Shown: positions 11,040 to 21,999, numbered from the stretch's first letter. The stretch is DNA of 64,000 nucleotides from Cristatella mucedo (GCA_009760855.2 WPIO01000004.1:11666501-11730500); one strand, 5' to 3'. The notes: generated by a model from the letters alone, not told the origin. Made by a program: numbers and translations.

Positions 11040-11450
11040 TCTGCTTAAGTCATTAAGACTAGCTATTGAATGAAAATGCGTCAGAATGGATCCTAATGAT
11101 CAATTCATCGCAAAAATTAAAAGAAAAGTCAAGAGATAAAAGAATATTTGAAGATTTTTTAAAGATCTAAAAATAAGTACTATAAATGACATCAAAGCAA
11201 CTGCATTTTCGAAAAAATAAAAAAACTTAGCGAGATGCTAAGGGCAGTCGGCATTTTGGGTTTTATTGATTATCTTTTGAGGATCCTACGGAATTTTTCA
11301 AGGAAAACTTGGATTGGAGAGTTTAATTCTTTTTGTTTTACTTATTCACCAGAAAATATTATTCCCCGGAAAATAAAATCTCTTGCAAAACTAAAAGACA
11401 CAACTCGTTTCACCAAACCTATTTCTGTTCGATCATCTGAATAAGGAGCA
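11040..11450 (+). pseudogene. AT-rich coding-like relic, unknown
   Basis: Lys-rich short frames, with one open stretch 11235-11441 (69 residues, including IIPRKIKSLAKLKDTTRF), lie on the same strand as the polymerase. Frame breaks are frequent. No domain is recognised, and this may be non-coding. Confidence 0.25.
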
Positions 11451-12431
11451 TTAATGCCTGCATTTTGCCTTAACTTTATATACTTTATATAAGAGCAAGT
11501 AAATGAAATAAATTTTTTTACTGTAAGATCTAAAAGCCCATGAATTATAGAACTCTAATCGAAAATACTTAAGTTTGCTAGTGAAGCATTAATCATCAGC
11601 ATACTATTCAGTAATATATATCCATAGCCCCGGAAACGAGATGCATTAATAATGAGAAATTAGGTTCTTTAAAAAAATAAATGAACATTATCTCTAAGAA
11701 TTACTGATTTATTTTCATCTTGTACCTAAACCTCTAAATTTAATGTTAAAATTTTATGAGGTGTAAAATACTTTTCGCTTCCATAAACTTCAGTCATACT
11801 ATTTCTGCTTCAAACAAAGAAATATGGCATATTGTCAATTTTATTTCTTACATTTAATTGAGCAGGATCAATGTAAATTACTTTCACTGTTAGTTCAGAG
11901 TAAATTAGCTTTTAAACTCTAATGTCAGACAGTCAATATAAGCAATTTTTAGGTATTCCTCCCCTATTAGTTACTTTAGGAGTAGTTAGTATACCATTAA
12001 TCGCAAGAATACCTTGTATACCAATCTGTTTCTCAAATATATTTCCGATTTCACGATTGTTCCAAAAATATTTAAGCCAGCCTCATCAATTTAATAGAAC
12101 TCCATAGGATAACCGCAACTAGACTGCTAACTTTCCCGTTACTTATGATTTCTACTCGCCCTTCTTTGTATAGCTTACGATCCAAGTAAGATTTAGTTGC
12201 AGAATCACTATCTTAATTTGGATTAAAAAGCTTAACACATTTTTTAAAATTAGCCGATATGTCTTTTCTAGTTATTAAAACAATTTCCAAGGTAATTATT
12301 ATCAGCAACAGTTTTTTAACTAATTCTAAAGAGTCAACAGAGCTTGATGCATTAATGATCTTTTCCTCATCCATATCTATAGTTCCATTCTTTAAAAGAT
12401 AGTTTATGGAAAGCATTTTTTATCTTAATGC

Positions 12432-12575
12432 TATATATAATAAATATATATAGCGCCCCAAGAGAACTTAATCACTATTCAGGCGCTTCACATATGCCTC
12501 GGGGCTTGAGCCCACGACCGCAGTCAGACCTTGGTCGGGGCGAGCACCTTAACCACTAGACCAAACCAGCTCGGC
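12432..12575 (-). mobile_element. tRNA-derived SINE (type 1) inside the viral relic
   Basis: A near-full-length reverse copy of the SINE at 3030-3182. The plus strand starts with ATAAATATATATAGCGCCCCAAGAG and ends with ACCACTAGACCAAACCAGCTC, the reverse complement of the A box region. The B box region GGGCTTGAGCCC lies near 12506. It interrupts the fibre-like relic, so it inserted after the viral element. Confidence 0.8.
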
Positions 12576-13687
12576 ATATAGTTATTTGCTTGTCAAACAA
12601 TGAAGTATCTCCCACTAATGTTCTACTTTCAATTAAGTTTCCATTTGAATCCAGCGATAACTTCCGAATAAAATATTTGCCGCTCTATGAGTTGGTGCTG
12701 GTGGAGAAGGTGTAAGTAGAGTCATTCCAAAATTTTCTATGGAGTAACATGTACTAATTACCATCAGTCGCTAGGTACTACGATGTTTCCTAAACTAGGA
12801 ATACATTTTTCTGAATTTTCTAATGTGTTATTAAGAATAGAAGACATTTATACAGTACAATGTTTCCAAAAAGCAAATAATTTAAGTAGCCAAATTTAAC
12901 TTCATCACTAGGGTTAACAGGATCATTCATTGTTTTAATTGAATTTCTACCCATGTCCAAGTCCCATGCATTGTATCTCCGCTTATCTTGACAAAGTTTC
13001 TATCAATGTAGTCATTATTAGAAGAGTCAGACGCTGTATACAGAGAGTAACTAAGCGAAATTAATTCATCAACACGTAAAGTAACTTTTATTCCAACCCG
13101 AATTCAGCGAAAACTTAGTCTCAGCGAAGTCTTCAGTTGCAGCATCTGAATAATTTGCAGGGTTATCTAGATCAAATATTCAATGATTGTGCATGTCAAG
13201 ATCACCGTCAGCAGTAGTTCCTCTAGCTAAGTTAGTAACAAAGTTTGCATCAATATAATTTCGGTTAACCGCGTCTCGTGGGTCAGTCAATAGGACCACA
13301 CAAGTTTTTTATGAGATCTCCATAAATGCTAAGCCTGCCTAATAGTGCATCACCAGTTTTATGACATAATTCTTAGCAGATCCACCTTTTACCTGCATCA
13401 TAAAGGCATATTTCTATAATATATTGACAATTAAAAATTGACATATGGAACTGAATTATCCAAGTAGAAGTTGCTTATTATAAATGTAAAAGGTTCATCA
13501 AGACTTATATTACTAACATTAAAGAAACATGACACACCATGTTATCCATTATCATTAATTCCATCCACAAACATTTTATTGTTTTGCGTGAATAATAGAT
13601 TACTTGATATGATTGTGCAGCTAATTACATATACTGGCACAAATGTTGGAAGAGGAGTTAAAAACCGGCTTTATTTCCCTTCATTCC

Positions 13688-13905
13688 ACTAACCACATTT
13701 GCCCACTAACCACATTTGCATGCTGACCCTGTGCATGTCACCCCTAACCAGGTTATTCATTTTGTTTGCTTTTCAAGCATGATTTTACTTACCATTTAAT
13801 TGCATTTCCTATTGCAGCAAGTGTAAAGCGCCTAGAAAGAGATTAAGTTCTCTGAGGGCGCTTTATCAAGTACATTATCATTATTATTATTATTATTCAA
13901 AAAAC
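13688..13905 (+). mobile_element. LINE family B 3' end inside the viral relic
   Basis: The 3' untranslated part only: 'CACATTTGCATGCTGACCCTGTGCATGTCACCCCTAACCA', then 'GTAAAGCGCCTAGAAAGAGATTAAGTTCTCTGAGGGCGCTTTATCAAG' and an (ATT)n tail. It is the same sub-variant as 26390-26590, with a shared 'TTACTTACCATT(T/C)AATTGCATTT' block. It lies within the AT-rich element and interrupts the fibre-like gene. Confidence 0.8.
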
Positions 13906-14537
13906 TACAGTGTCGATAGGATGAAGCTGTGTTTGAGAATTCTCACCATCGAGTCCACTTTTATTCGCGGAAAAAGTTTGAAAGATATTTCTAAAACACT
14001 TTGATAACCTGTGATCCTTAGATACCTAACATAAAATTCTTGTTTTGCTCTGTCAGTTGTTAGTTTAATTGAAATATCAGAAAGTTAGGAATTGCGTTGT
14101 TATCCACGTCCAGATTTCAATTAGAAATTCCTCCGAAAAAACTGATATCGTTCTTAACTTCCATAGTTTATTAATTTATAAGGTCTGTTGCTTTTTTATC
14201 CTATTCCGTCTGCTGAATTACCTCTGATTCCACGTATATTTGACAATTAAGTTGAGATTCCATTTTGCCCAAGATTTGGGTTGAAATCCACTATTTTTAG
14301 TGACATTTCTCCTTTCATGTTAGTTTCAGAGCTTGCAAATAAATTACTGGACAATGCATAATCTAAACCGAATGCACCTGTTTCACTCACTGGATATTAT
14401 AGGCCGCTATTCCTAGCCCTTATTCTACTATCATTACGATCTAAGTATGAGAATAAATCTCCATTTACTTTAGTTAATAATGAATACATTCTATATAGAA
14501 TGGAAAAAATAACTCAAGTAAAAAAAGTACAAAAAAC

Positions 14538-15235
14538 TAATGTAACGTATCTCGGTCTGTAACTCCACAATGCCACAAAGACTACTTGGGTGCTACGCAG
14601 GAGAGTTTTGTATAGCGCACGCACAGCCTAAGTGGCTTTCGGTACGCATTCGGTAGCCAACAGACTTCATCTCACGCACAAAGTGAAAGTGGGAAGCATA
14701 GCAGAGTCAGGAGAGCAGTTGAGGTAGTGAGTAGGTAGCGTGGAAGTAGCAGCTCAGGACCGATGAAAAGGATGAGCCATAGTCAGCAGCAGGAGAGTAG
14801 TTATCGACGCGTAAGAATTGTGGAAGCAAGTTCCACAGTCTAGGACCTGCAGAGCTAAAGCTTCTATCGCCAACGGTCTTTAAGTGGAGGAATGGAACAG
14901 CTAATTTATTGTCCACACAGGACGAGGCGCGAAGAGACTGAATCTGGTGCAGCAGTTCAGCTAGGAATGGAGGAGCCAAGCCGTGGCAGGCCTTGTGGGT
15001 CAGCGTAAGAACTTTGCTCTGTATCCGTTGATCAACCGGCAGCCATCCTAGCTCTTAGCAAAGGAGACATGTGCTCAAACCTCTGGGAGTTGAAGACTAG
15101 CCTTGCAGCCATATTCATAGCCAGCTGCAGTGGCCTAGTTGCTTTCTGTGGTAGCCCAGCCAAAAGGGAATTACAATAATCTAGCCGACTGCACGAGGTA
15201 GCATTAAACTGCATATGGCTAAGTGTAAGTTGGTA
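14538..15235 (-). mobile_element. LINE family A 3' half inserted in the viral relic
   Basis: On the minus strand: RT thumb region (SRLDYCNSLLAGLPQKAT, 15190-15140), then the C-terminal blocks (NKLAVPFLHLKTVGDRSFSS, near 14920-14860) and the 3' tail ending near 'GAGATACGTTACATT'. Some frames stay open for up to 90 codons, so it is younger than its surroundings. The region to about 15420 contains further faint LINE-like words. Confidence 0.85.
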
Positions 15236-15239
15236 GAAC

Positions 15240-15840
15240 AGTTGCCGTGAAGATCAGAAATTTGTTGGGTTCCGCACTAGGTGTAGCACAGAATCGTGTT
15301 TGATCGCGGAACTTAGTTCTACAGTCTAGGTCCCACGAAGCAAAGGTGCATGCCGCCAAAAGCATTTTGGCTTTAGATAGGGACTGCTTTTATATTCTTA
15401 TAGAGCCTGTGGCAGTTCAGCTATAACACGGGTTCCACTGTAGTGGGCCTGATATGTTATTGCAATCATTTGTTTTCAAGCGACATAGTAACCAAATAGT
15501 TCCTGAATTTATCGGGTCATTAAAGCAAGCTTATGATGTTTGTATGTTCAGGATGTTCCCGGCTGATGAATTAAGTAGCGCCCTCATAAATCTCGTGAAC
15601 CTAGGCTTCCCTTGGCAAAGAGTATTGTGCACACATTTCCAGTACCTGAATTAGTAAGAGAAAATAAAACACTAAATTTATTTATGCCTTGACAGTTATA
15701 TATGCCTGGAAATCTGTATTGAACTGCGATCAGTACTTCCGGGAATGTCGTGTAAAAGACGCGTAAATTTACGTACAATACTGCATAGAATCAGCTAAGC
15801 GAGTCCACAGGCAGTGTGCTCTAGTATCTCTGATTAGCAT
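15240..15840. other. Unassigned segment between LINE A and AT-rich viral DNA
   Basis: Its base composition is less AT-rich than the flanking viral DNA, so it may be a further insertion. A 66-codon frame (15454-15651, +) has no recognised motif. Nothing else was identified. Confidence 0.35.
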
Positions 15841-15889
15841 ACGTTATTGTCAGCTCAGCCATCTGCTCTAAAAAAGGTAACATATTTTT

Positions 15890-17100
15890 ATTCATGGTGT
15901 TTTGCTTAGAAATAAGTAGAACCCAAAATGTTTTCAATATTTTCCCTAGCTTCCATAATGGAATTGTCTAAGGCATCCTGAGCAGCATCTAGAAGCCTCT
16001 TTTTCTTACAGTTTCCATAAAGCAATTGATAGTTTCTAAAAAATAACTTCAAGGTGAGGTTTTTTAGTTCGTTCATGAAAAGCATTATTAGTAACACCAA
16101 AGTGACTTAAGATACACAATTTTTTAATCTGGCTAATTTCACCCATACTTTCTATATCATGAAAATAAAACTGCTTAATACAATTTTTATAATACATTAA
16201 CAAACGATTTCTAAAATTGCATTCGTTAAAAAAAATTCTAAAAACTTATTTTCGAAAGCAAAAACGATTCCAAACCATGAAATTAATATGAGTCTCATTC
16301 ATCTTATTAGTTTTGCATAGCCATGCATTTTAATCAGTGCATTTAATATTTCAGAATGAATCTATTCAGATCTATAATGTTTTAACAAGTCTAATACACA
16401 CTATTGAGCAAATTTGGGGTAAGAGCTAGAACTAAATTTAAATTTTTGGTCCGCCTCAACTGTATACATTTCTTTTATGTTATAAAAAATGTTCTTTGAT
16501 ATAATTTTAACTAGTTATTTTCAAACATAAAATATCTAAATACTTCTTCACCAGTTGTGTTTATGCAGTCCATATAGCAAGTACCAGTATTCACCATTGA
16601 ATGAATACATTTTTAAGGATTGTCGGAATACTTGTATTTCTTCAGAATGTTTGTTAAATTCAAAGCAAAATATTACAGTTCTACTGTTTTAAGATTGATA
16701 CACGTCTCTATATATTACTACTTATATTATATATTTATATACTATTTATCACTATATATATATATATATATAGTGATAATATATAAAATAGTAATATATA
16801 TATATATATATATATATATTACTACTATTTTCCTTTCAATTAACACACTTCATATTTCCCGCTGCAGTTGCACACATGTGAAGCAAAAGTAGAATCCGTG
16901 AAGTCGATGTGAAAAGTATCATCCTTAGTAAATTCAAATCCACTAGGCACCTCACACACTGCTACAATAGGATCATTATTAGCGCCAAGTAAAATTCTAG
17001 AAGCAATGTCAACAACATCGCCACTAATGACCAACCATAAATGGCTAGCAGCTAACCTCCAACTTTGAAATACCATAGACCCCCTTACGATTCTCATGCA
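15890..17100 (-). pseudogene. AT-rich minus-strand coding relics at the right end of the element
   Basis: Two open stretches survive: 16840-17097 (85 residues, including GDVVDIASRILLGANNDPI and CEVPSGFEFTKDDTFHIDF) and 15906-16100 (64 residues, Asn/Leu-rich with a helical C-terminal part). The first looks like a beta-rich structural domain rather than random translation. It lies just inside the right inverted repeat and is read in the same direction as the fibre-like relic. No family is assigned. Confidence 0.35.
16741..16832. repeat. (TA)n with a perfect 32-base palindrome
   Basis: 16747-16778 reads TATCAC(TA)nGTGATA and is its own reverse complement. A second (TA)n follows at about 16795-16830. 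It could extrude a cruciform. It lies inside the viral relic. Confidence 0.8.
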
Positions 17101-17319
17101 GCACTTATCCTCTAAAAAATCTCCAGCCAGTAAAAGTGAAAATAAACGAGATTAAATAACTTTCTATTAGAGAACGCAGTTACCATCACGATACAATATA
17201 ACGATATTACAAAATTCAGTAGAACATTTTTTCCCTTTATAAAACTACTTGCCAGTATGTAAATGTTGGATTAAAAAAAGTTATACAGTATTTCAATGAA
17301 TATATTGGTGAGACTAGTA

Positions 17320-17436
17320 TTGTATAGAAATGTTACTTCGGGCTCAAAAAGTTTGTCCCCGACTGGGTGGGAGCGTAATCGAGCAACTCCAGAAGGAGCA
17401 CAACGTTTTTGAGGCAAGGAGGGGCATTTTGATATA
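17320..17436 (-). repeat. Right terminal inverted repeat-like segment of the element
   Basis: Its reverse complement carries, in the same order as 6556-6690, blocks such as AAAATGCCCCTCCTTGCCTCAAAAA, CTTCTGGAGTTGCTCG, TTACGCTCCCACC and AGTCGGGGACAAA. It abuts the right half of the split LINE at 17452. Confidence 0.6.
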
Positions 17437-17451
17437 ACAAGGAGACGTGAC

Positions 17452-17930
17452 TCAAGTTGAGAGTGAGCTCCAGGCTTTAGGAGCATACGAACTAAATGCA
17501 CGGCCTTCAAAAGATTTGAGGTTTTTACGAGGTGTAGGCAAATGATTATATTCCGAAAAGCTGGCGGTACAATGCTTAGCATAGTGGGGATTAGATCTGA
17601 TAGGTAGGCTGAGAGCCAAAGATTGAAGAGACCTACAAGTATGTGACAGAACCTTTGAAAAGTGGACGCGCTGCTTGACTGGGAGCCAGTGCAGGTCGGC
17701 GAGAAGGGATGTGATGTGGAAACTGCGATGGTCACGTCAGAAAAGAATAGCTGCAGAGTTTAGCACGAACTGTATGCGCCTGATTACACAAGCCTGTAGA
17801 TCAGCAAGCAGTGAGTTACAGTGAGAGCAGTGAGGTCAAGACGGGATGTCACAAATGCACGGACTAATTTAGATGTAGTGTCCCTACCGGAGCACTAGTC
17901 CGAATGAACTGCATACAGGCGACCCCACGA
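17452..17930 (-). mobile_element. LINE family B, 5' half (right half of the split copy)
   Basis: On the minus strand this is the reverse-transcriptase C-terminal region. SLHSLAPAYLSDLLP-type sequence (here LWLSAYLSDLIPTML) and the PPAFRN block precede a stop of homology at 'CTCAACTTGAGTCACGTC', exactly where 6317 resumes. The 3' part is missing here and present at 6020-6317. Confidence 0.75.
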
Positions 17931-17960
17931 CTGATTGCGTGATGCCTTCATAATCTACGT

Positions 17961-18103
17961 GCGGCGTTCACAATGCTGCATGTACCGTAGGTGTATTTTC
18001 ATGTGTATATGTAGGGAAGTTGCTTTGCAGGCCGTTACCCGCAATAGGATAACCAATAACCACATGCGACGTTCACAATGCTGCATATACCGAAGGTGTT
18101 TTT

Positions 18104-18151
<48 letters not shown>

Positions 18152-18188
18152 TATAAGTTGTTTTGAAGGCCGTTACCGGCAATAGGAT
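17961..18188. repeat. Tandem duplication with an internal (TA)n expansion
   Basis: Unit 1 (17961-18050) and unit 2 (18066-18188) share 'GTTCACAATGCTGCAT.TACCG.AGGTGT' at the start and 'GCCGTTACCSGCAATAGGAT' at the end. Unit 2 is longer because of a (TA)n run at about 18106-18148. It lies 300-500 bases upstream of the signal-peptide exon. Confidence 0.75.
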
Positions 18189-18502
18189 ATCATCATGGTC
18201 TTCGCTAGGGCCAGAATTACTTTCGCGTCCAAATTCTCGCCCGGAGTGAAGTATGACTGGCAAGAAGCTTCGCTAGCTATCAAATGTTGCGGTGATAGCA
18301 GTTGGATCTAGTCGCAACAGCTGCTTATTCGGTGAAGCGACTGGGGCTTTAATGCATACGGAACCACAACGAGATCACTCACACACATCCATTCTGTTCA
18401 GGCCGAACGCCGGAACGAGGCTTCTCTGTTTCGCGTCACATTACCATCGAACTGCAGCGAGCGGTTGTGAAGGATTCATCGTTGGGCTTATACTGACTGA
18501 AA

Positions 18503-18551
18503 ATGCTTATCGTTAACATCCTCATTGCTACTATGGTGAGCAATGCAGTCG
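18503..18551 (+). CDS. Ig-superfamily receptor gene, exon 1: signal peptide
   Basis: ATG at 18503 (A at -3) opens 16 codons, M-L-I-V-N-I-L-I-A-T-M-V-S-N-A-V, then one base before a good donor (G|GTAAGC at 18552). This is a short hydrophobic leader that ends in small residues, as secretory signal peptides do, and it ends in phase 1 like every other exon of the gene. The next exon found is 16 kb away, so linkage is inferred from strand, phase and the need for a leader. No TATA box was identified upstream. Confidence 0.45.
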
Positions 18552-21500
18552 GTAAGCAATCTTAAGTAATGGGTGTACATTCAATTTCCAAAGTACTCCT
18601 CACGTTAAGCTTGATTTTGACGTAGAGCCAAAAAGATCATACTAGAAGATGGATTTTCAGCTTGCTCGCTCAGAACTTGAAGTACCCGTAGTTTGCTTTT
18701 CCAAATAATTAACTTGGTGGAACAGCAAAGATTTTGGTTTCTGCTTACTTAATATTCCGAATACGCTGAGTTTTAATGAGAAATAGACGCAGTAACTATT
18801 TTCAAATGGTTGACGGCGTCTGTATTAATCCTGGGAATGTCTTTTTTAAACCAATCGGAGCTGGATTGTATTTTTAACTAACAAGAGCTGGTCTAAATTT
18901 TCGCAGCTCTATGCATGTTTGTTTTAAGCTAGAGTAGAGGCTGCCTACTTTAATTATCTCATTTAAATAGCGATAGAAGATGCGAAGTGACTATTGCTCC
19001 AAATTGCAGCAGACTGTAAAAGACTGCGTGCAGCATGACTCGAAAACAGGGCCTGTGTCGGGAGTGTTAGCGCCACACCTCTTGGCTCAGATCCGGGAGC
19101 TTGAAAAGCACCGCACAGCTATGGGAGGTCACAAAAATAAAATAATCCAACCCCCACTCCCCCAACTTATAGGGTTTCTCTCCCTTTTCGCAGATTTATT
19201 GATATTTCTCACATACTAAAGAAACGATCGGCATCCAAATTACCACAAAAAATATCGGCAAAATTATCCATCTTTTGATGTAACTACAGCTGTCACGATG
19301 ACCTTCACAAGTCAAGGTCACGTTTTCACTGTTAAAAAGGCTTTTTGGGTAATATCAACATAAATTACACCACGCACTCTCACTCTAGAAATGTGACGAT
19401 GCACTCACGAGAAGCTGGACTCTTGGTTCTAAGCTCCCGTGAAATTAAAAAGAAATAGGAAATTTATTTGGCATATTTTTTGCATCTGCATCATCAAGTA
19501 AAAGGACTTTGGGGACGTGACCAGCTATACTTAAAATGCGACGATCATGCTGATACTGAGGAAGCCTAGAGACAGTCAAGGCCAGCTTATATTCTAAATT
19601 TCACGTCGCTGGGTTCCAAATTAGCCATTCTTTTGATTTTCTCCGTTTTCACTACAGTGTTGGGAAAACACTTTCGAAGGTAACTGATGATTTGAAGCAT
19701 GCACACGATCAACATACAGCCCGAGTCACTTGGTTTACTGTCACACAACTTTGAAGCACATACCAAGGAGCCTACACCTAAGTTTCACATCAATGAGATC
19801 ATTATTAGAATACCTGAAATTTTCATGACATATGTGTGACAAAACATGTAAGAACAGAAAAAGCCAGCTTATATTTGAAATTAGTTAATTTACTAATGTT
19901 CAATATGCACAAGAGACCGTTGGAATGATATGTGCTTATAAAAATCTGATATTCCAAATTTCAAGTTGATCGGATCACTATTTTAGGAGATATGACACAA
20001 GCAATATACCGAAGGCTGGCATTTAACTCGGTCGTGTATGAGAGAAACTGGGATCCCCAACCTATAGAAATACGACAGTGCTATGCATTACACAAACAAT
20101 GAAATTAATAGATACATAACAAACTTAAGAATAGGCCAGACTTATAAGGCCCTTATGTATCATCAACATAACATATCCATCAATAGTATGTATTCACAAA
20201 CCCGCCAGTTAGACCCGGGCGTATCGCCTGCGTTCGCCAATAAAAATCCTAACATATAAACTGCATAAATGAAAACTTGAAATCACCTCATATTCCCTTG
20301 GTTGGAGTTGAATTAACATTTGCAGACTGGTTCCCACTGAACAGTGCGTTTTTTATGCTATCTACCCGGCGGGCGGTTGTAATCCTGCGGCTCGGCTACC
20401 CGCGAGTTCAATGGCTTCGGCAGGACCAGATCAGCAGTCCCAGTAGTAGCATAGTAGGTGTATTAATAATATACACCTTAGTTACTGCGGCCTTGGCGGC
20501 AATAAATTTGAGATTGCATTTGTAACTAGTTTGTCATTTAATATGCAAATTTCAAAGACATAAAAATATTGTTAAATTTTTTATCTTTTCCCCTAATTCC
20601 CTGACGAAGATTAAAATTACTCAGCTATACTGAATTTAATAGAAAATTTAGTAATATCAACCACATGTAGTATATGAAGGCTTAAAAGAAACTATGCTTT
20701 TTCAGAAGACCTGTGATCCATGTAGATGTTAATCACGACTGCAGACGGCGCAGAATTTGATTTGACTTACAAACTAAATTCTACCGGAATTTTTTAAAGA
20801 ATTTTACGTTAAGACGACCATTAAATTCCTCTGTGCAATGGAGAGATGCTGTAATGCAATGAGCACGGCAGCTACCTGAACAAAAATCGTCAAAAAGTGC
20901 ACTGGGTATAAGGAAATTTTCGGTACAACCATAGATATAGGAGGGTGCAGAAGTATCCGGATTCGTTTAGCACTGCGTGTCAATTTTGAGTGAAAATGTC
21001 GCCTCGACCGAAAACCACCAGCCCACACTTCTCCCCAGCAAGCGTGCTTAGATATCAATAGAAATGTCAGCGGGTGAAAGATTTATCAAGTGATAAAAAG
21101 GTATGTAAGAAGAACTCGCGTTCTTACAATAGCAAAACAAAAGGACAAGTGGGAAATGATCGAAATTTTGAAGTTTTTGGGAGTTGGCCAATTTAAAAAC
21201 AGACAAGTTATAAATGCAATTACAAGTTTGAGTGATTGTCAGATTACCAGATAAAGATAAACAATTATCTTGTAAGGAATGTTTATATCGAAAGTATTAC
21301 ATAAAGATCAATTATATGACCAGACCTTCACGGGAAACTATGAAACAAACACATATTTTGAAACAAGGACACGACTTTCGAGGTCAAGTCTCCGATTACT
21401 AATAATAACAATCAAAAAGCTGAAAACCCAAATAATCGCTTTGGGAGGAGCTGCTCCGAATGCGGCGAACGGCTATCCAAATTTAATTATATAAAGTAAA

Positions 21501-21999
21501 ATCCCAGTCCACTTTTTTTTACATAATATAAGAATGTTTACCTTTGTTGTGTTACGCAACTTTTGTGGCCAATATCAGAATGCATAACAATATTTTCATC
21601 TTGAATTCATTATGCAAAGCTGATTTTGCATGCAGTTACTTTTTTATAGTTTTTATTTATTACGTCACGTCGTTCAATAGTTGACGCTGAAAGTATCCTA
21701 TTCCCATGAAAAATGACAAACGATATTCCTTATTTTACCTATGCTTCGGAAGTTGGACCTAATTTATGTACAAATTAGTTATCAAGTATTCATTTAACAT
21801 TTAATTAGCAAGTATGAGAATGCATTTTACCAATCGTATTTATGGACTCCCTTTCAATGATCAGAGCCGCGTATAGCATCAACAGTGACTATAATTTACA
21901 TGATCTAGAGACATACATTGAAATTACAGAATTACAGTAGAACCTCTAAATATGCATGGCTTTCGTCAAAAAATTTTCTGTGCATACTGAGAGGAACAG
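18552..21999. other. Putative intron 1, first part: no exons recognised
   Basis: Mostly unique-looking DNA. Between 19300 and 20030 several diverged segments recur about every 200-300 bases (for example 'GCCAGCTTATATTYWAA' at 19581 and 19863, 'AAATTTCA.GT' at 19595 and 19962), which suggests an old tandem or repeated element. No Ig-like or other exon flanked by splice sites was found. Confidence 0.4.

Larger units (their letters stand above)
11500..14535 (-). pseudogene. Broken repeat-rich fibre-like gene of the element
   Basis: Minus-strand frames repeatedly spell a motif of the form D-P-x-[DN]-x-x-D-A-[VA]-x-[RK]-x-Y-[IL]-D plus a D-[LM]-x-x-x-x-I partner. Examples are DPRDAVNRNYIDANF (near 13284-13240), DMGRNSIKTMNDPVNPSDEV (near 12950-12890), DMDEEKIINASSSVD (12360-12320) and SDSATKSYLDRKL (near 12210-12170). 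A weaker set lies at 14460-14300. Such repeats are typical of trimeric tail-fibre or shaft proteins in phages and also occur in animal-genome Polinton-like sequences. At least six units are visible. Many stops, a SINE and a LINE tail break the gene. The likely role was host attachment, by analogy only. Confidence 0.55.
6318..17443. mobile_element. Degraded Polinton/Maverick-like (viral) DNA element, about 11.1 kb
   Basis: Four lines of evidence define it. It interrupts a LINE family B copy whose halves lie on either side. Each break carries a near-identical 8-mer (GACGTAAC at 6310-6317, GACGTGAC at 17444-17451), possibly a target duplication; Polintons are known to make 6-base duplications. 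Related sequences in inverted orientation lie near the ends (about 6556-6690 and 17320-17436). The interior is visibly AT-rich and holds a family B DNA polymerase relic and a fibre-like gene relic. I saw no recognisable integrase, packaging ATPase, protease or capsid gene, so the copy may be internally deleted, too decayed, or of another polB-carrying lineage. A SINE and two LINE fragments inserted later. Confidence 0.65.
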
